Assembly: GCA_947631725.1 (NCBI GenBank)
Contig: CANRML010000069.1
Span: 1 to 6,454 of the forward strand
Direction of reading: 5' to 3'
Origin: an uncultured Clostridia bacterium
GTDB lineage: Bacteria; Bacillota; Clostridia; TANB77; CAG-508
DNA length: 6,454 bases
Shown here: positions 5,590 to 6,454 of the stretch, piece after piece
Layout of the letters: every line of letters starts with the position of its first letter
Numbering within the stretch: the first letter of the stretch is position 1
Translations under genes and position numbers: made by a program
The notes under the pieces: generated by a model
What the model was told of the DNA's origin: nothing
Database searches by the model: none
Seen by the model: only the letters and a program-made list of their open reading frames with translations

Positions 5590-6302
5590 ATGGATTTTTC
5601 AAATTTTTTTAACTTTTTTAGTTCTTCTTTTTGCAGTTTTGTAATGCGGTAAGATTCAATAGCTTTTTGTATAGATTTATTATATGTAAAGTCATCTATT
5701 TTTGATGTTTTTAGATATTCTTTTGTTTGTTCATAAAATTTAGTAAAAGCTTCTGCTATTGCCCATGCCACAGCCATTTGTACATAGTATTGTTTCTCAC
5801 GAGATGTTTCATAAATTTTATTAAAAATCTCAAATATCTGAAATAAAAATTCTTCTTCTATGTAATAGTCTAATAACATAACTACCCCAAACCTTACATA
5901 GAATTCTTTTTTTGATTCTAGATATGGTTGCAAAAATTCCCACATTTCCGCTTTGTATTTTTTAGTAATTTTTAATCCTGCACAAAATGTATCACAAACT
6001 GCCCAATTATCAATTTTAGGTACAAATTTTTTTATTTGTTTTTGTATCTTTTTTATATCTTTTTCCTTGTTTAATCCAATTATCATCCCTTGTAGCATTA
6101 TTTCTTCATAATATTCATTTCCTATTTCATTGAGTATTTTTTCTTGTTCATATTGTAATATTAGTTTTTTTGCATAGTTTCTTAATACAGGGATTCTAAC
6201 TCCAAGTATTTCTCTTTTCATTTTTGGACATAAATTTTTTTGAAATTCTTTATACTTTTCATCTGATAACTTTATTAATTCTTTTTTTATTTTCTTTTCC
6301 AT
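5583..6302 (-). CDS. AlkD-like DNA alkylation repair protein (239 aa)
   Basis: Probable DNA glycosylase of the AlkD/AlkC HEAT-like-repeat superfamily, which excises N3- and N7-alkylated purines in the cytosol. It is all-helical in appearance and of typical length (Bacillus cereus AlkD is about 237 aa). Recognisable signatures are GVRIPVLRNYAKKL (34-47), IDNWAVCDTFC (97-107), FYVRFGVVMLLDYYI (134-148) and YYVQMAVAWAIAEAF (172-186). W100, D104, R137 and W180 line up by eye with the B. cereus AlkD DNA-binding and catalytic residues W109, D113, R148 and W187, so the active cleft looks intact. The N-terminus (MEKKIKKELIKLSDEKY) fits the family, supporting the ATG at 6302, yet no ribosome binding site precedes it. 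A promoter directly abuts the ATG, which suggests a leaderless mRNA. First of three minus-strand genes, ending 55 nt before the GH18 gene. Confidence 0.88.
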   Translation of the reverse strand: MEKKIKKELIKLSDEKYKEFQKNLCPKMKREILGVRIPVLRNYAKKLILQYEQEKILNEIGNEYYEEIMLQGMIIGLNKEKDIKKIQKQIKKFVPKIDNWAVCDTFCAGLKITKKYKAEMWEFLQPYLESKKEFYVRFGVVMLLDYYIEEEFLFQIFEIFNKIYETSREKQYYVQMAVAWAIAEAFTKFYEQTKEYLKTSKIDDFTYNKSIQKAIESYRITKLQKEELKKLKKFEKSIS

Positions 6303-6308
6303 ATATGC

Positions 6309-6336
6309 ATTTTATCACATTTTCTAGTTTTTTCAA
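6309..6336 (-). promoter_or_regulatory. Promoter abutting the alkD-like start codon
   Basis: On the minus strand, -35 TTGAAA (6336-6331, 5/6), a 16-bp spacer and extended -10 TGATAAAAT (TAAAAT at 6314-6309, 5/6) are followed by only 6 nt before the ATG at 6302. Initiation 7 nt past the -10 would fall on the A of the ATG, giving a leaderless transcript. This fits the absence of a Shine-Dalgarno sequence. Confidence 0.5.
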
Positions 6337-6344
6337 GCTATTTT

Positions 6345-6374
6345 GTCTCATTTTTTGTATTTTACACATATAAT
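6345..6374 (+). promoter_or_regulatory. Promoter of the small Cys-rich gene, sigma-E-like -10
   Basis: CATATAAT (6367-6374) contains a perfect TATAAT and also matches 7 of 8 positions of the sporulation sigma-E -10 (CATACAAT). No good sigma-A -35 lies 16-18 bp upstream. GTCTCATT (6345-6352), 14 bp away, is a partial match to the sigma-E -35. The sigma assignment is tentative; that a promoter lies here is more likely, given the strong start site just downstream. Confidence 0.4.
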
Positions 6375-6395
6375 GTCATAAAAGGAGGAATAAAA

Positions 6396-6454
6396 ATGTT
6401 TAGAAGATATCAAAAATGTTGCTGTATGAATAACAATTGTCAAGATGAAAATAT
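6396..6454 (+). CDS. Start of a small cysteine-rich protein (partial)
   Basis: An open frame starts at ATG 6396 behind an excellent AAAGGAGG (6381-6388, 7-nt spacing) and runs off the window after 19 full codons. The visible residues are MFRRYQKCCCMNNNCQDEN: a basic start, four cysteines in 15 residues and an Asn-rich stretch. This look, together with a sigma-E-like promoter and SigH nearby, suggests a small spore-coat-like or metal-binding protein. No family can be assigned from so little sequence. It is divergent from the alkD-like gene, with 93 nt between starts. Confidence 0.65.
   Translation, partial: MFRRYQKCCCMNNNCQDEN

Noticed and set aside
5528..5602. N-terminal extension of the GH18 protein from a TTG at 5602
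   Set aside because: The TTG has no ribosome binding site and overlaps alkD. The extension would put 25 residues ahead of a typical basic-plus-membrane-segment start that has its own AAGGAAGG.

Overview
This 6.45-kb window is AT-rich bacterial DNA from what looks like a low-GC, endospore-forming Firmicute, most likely a clostridial relative. The evidence is a clear sporulation sigma factor SigH, a membrane-anchored GH18 hydrolase of the kind common in spore-formers, strong AGGAGG-type ribosome binding sites, and very AT-biased codon use. I see no rRNA, tRNA, CRISPR array, transposase or insertion-sequence ends. Species cannot be named from the sequence alone.

Left block (13-3117): three hydrolase genes from three unrelated phosphohydrolase superfamilies. 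An HD-domain protein resembling dGTPase/SAMHD1-type enzymes lies on the minus strand. A two-gene unit, HAD phosphatase then PHP-domain protein, lies on the plus strand. The HD gene and the HAD-PHP pair diverge from a 299-bp intergenic region. That region holds a good sigma-A-like promoter for each side and, between them, an imperfect 60-bp inverted repeat. The PHP protein keeps the ligands of two metal sites but seems to have lost those of the third. A shared nucleotide or phosphoester role for the trio is plausible but unproven.

The HAD-PHP unit converges on sigH. Both share one 13-bp-stem hairpin that can terminate in both directions, and the sigH stop codon sits in its loop.

Right block (3163-6302, all minus strand): an AlkD-like DNA alkylation repair gene, then a membrane-anchored GH18 glycosidase with a stalk and SH3-like domain, then sigH. 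Gaps of 55 and 22 nt allow an operon, but each gene also has a possible promoter of its own. The alkD promoter appears to place the transcript start on the ATG itself, giving a predicted leaderless mRNA. At the far right a divergent plus-strand gene starts at 6396. It has a strong ribosome binding site and a sigma-E-like -10 element, and encodes the start of a cysteine-rich small protein, possibly spore-related, which runs off the window.
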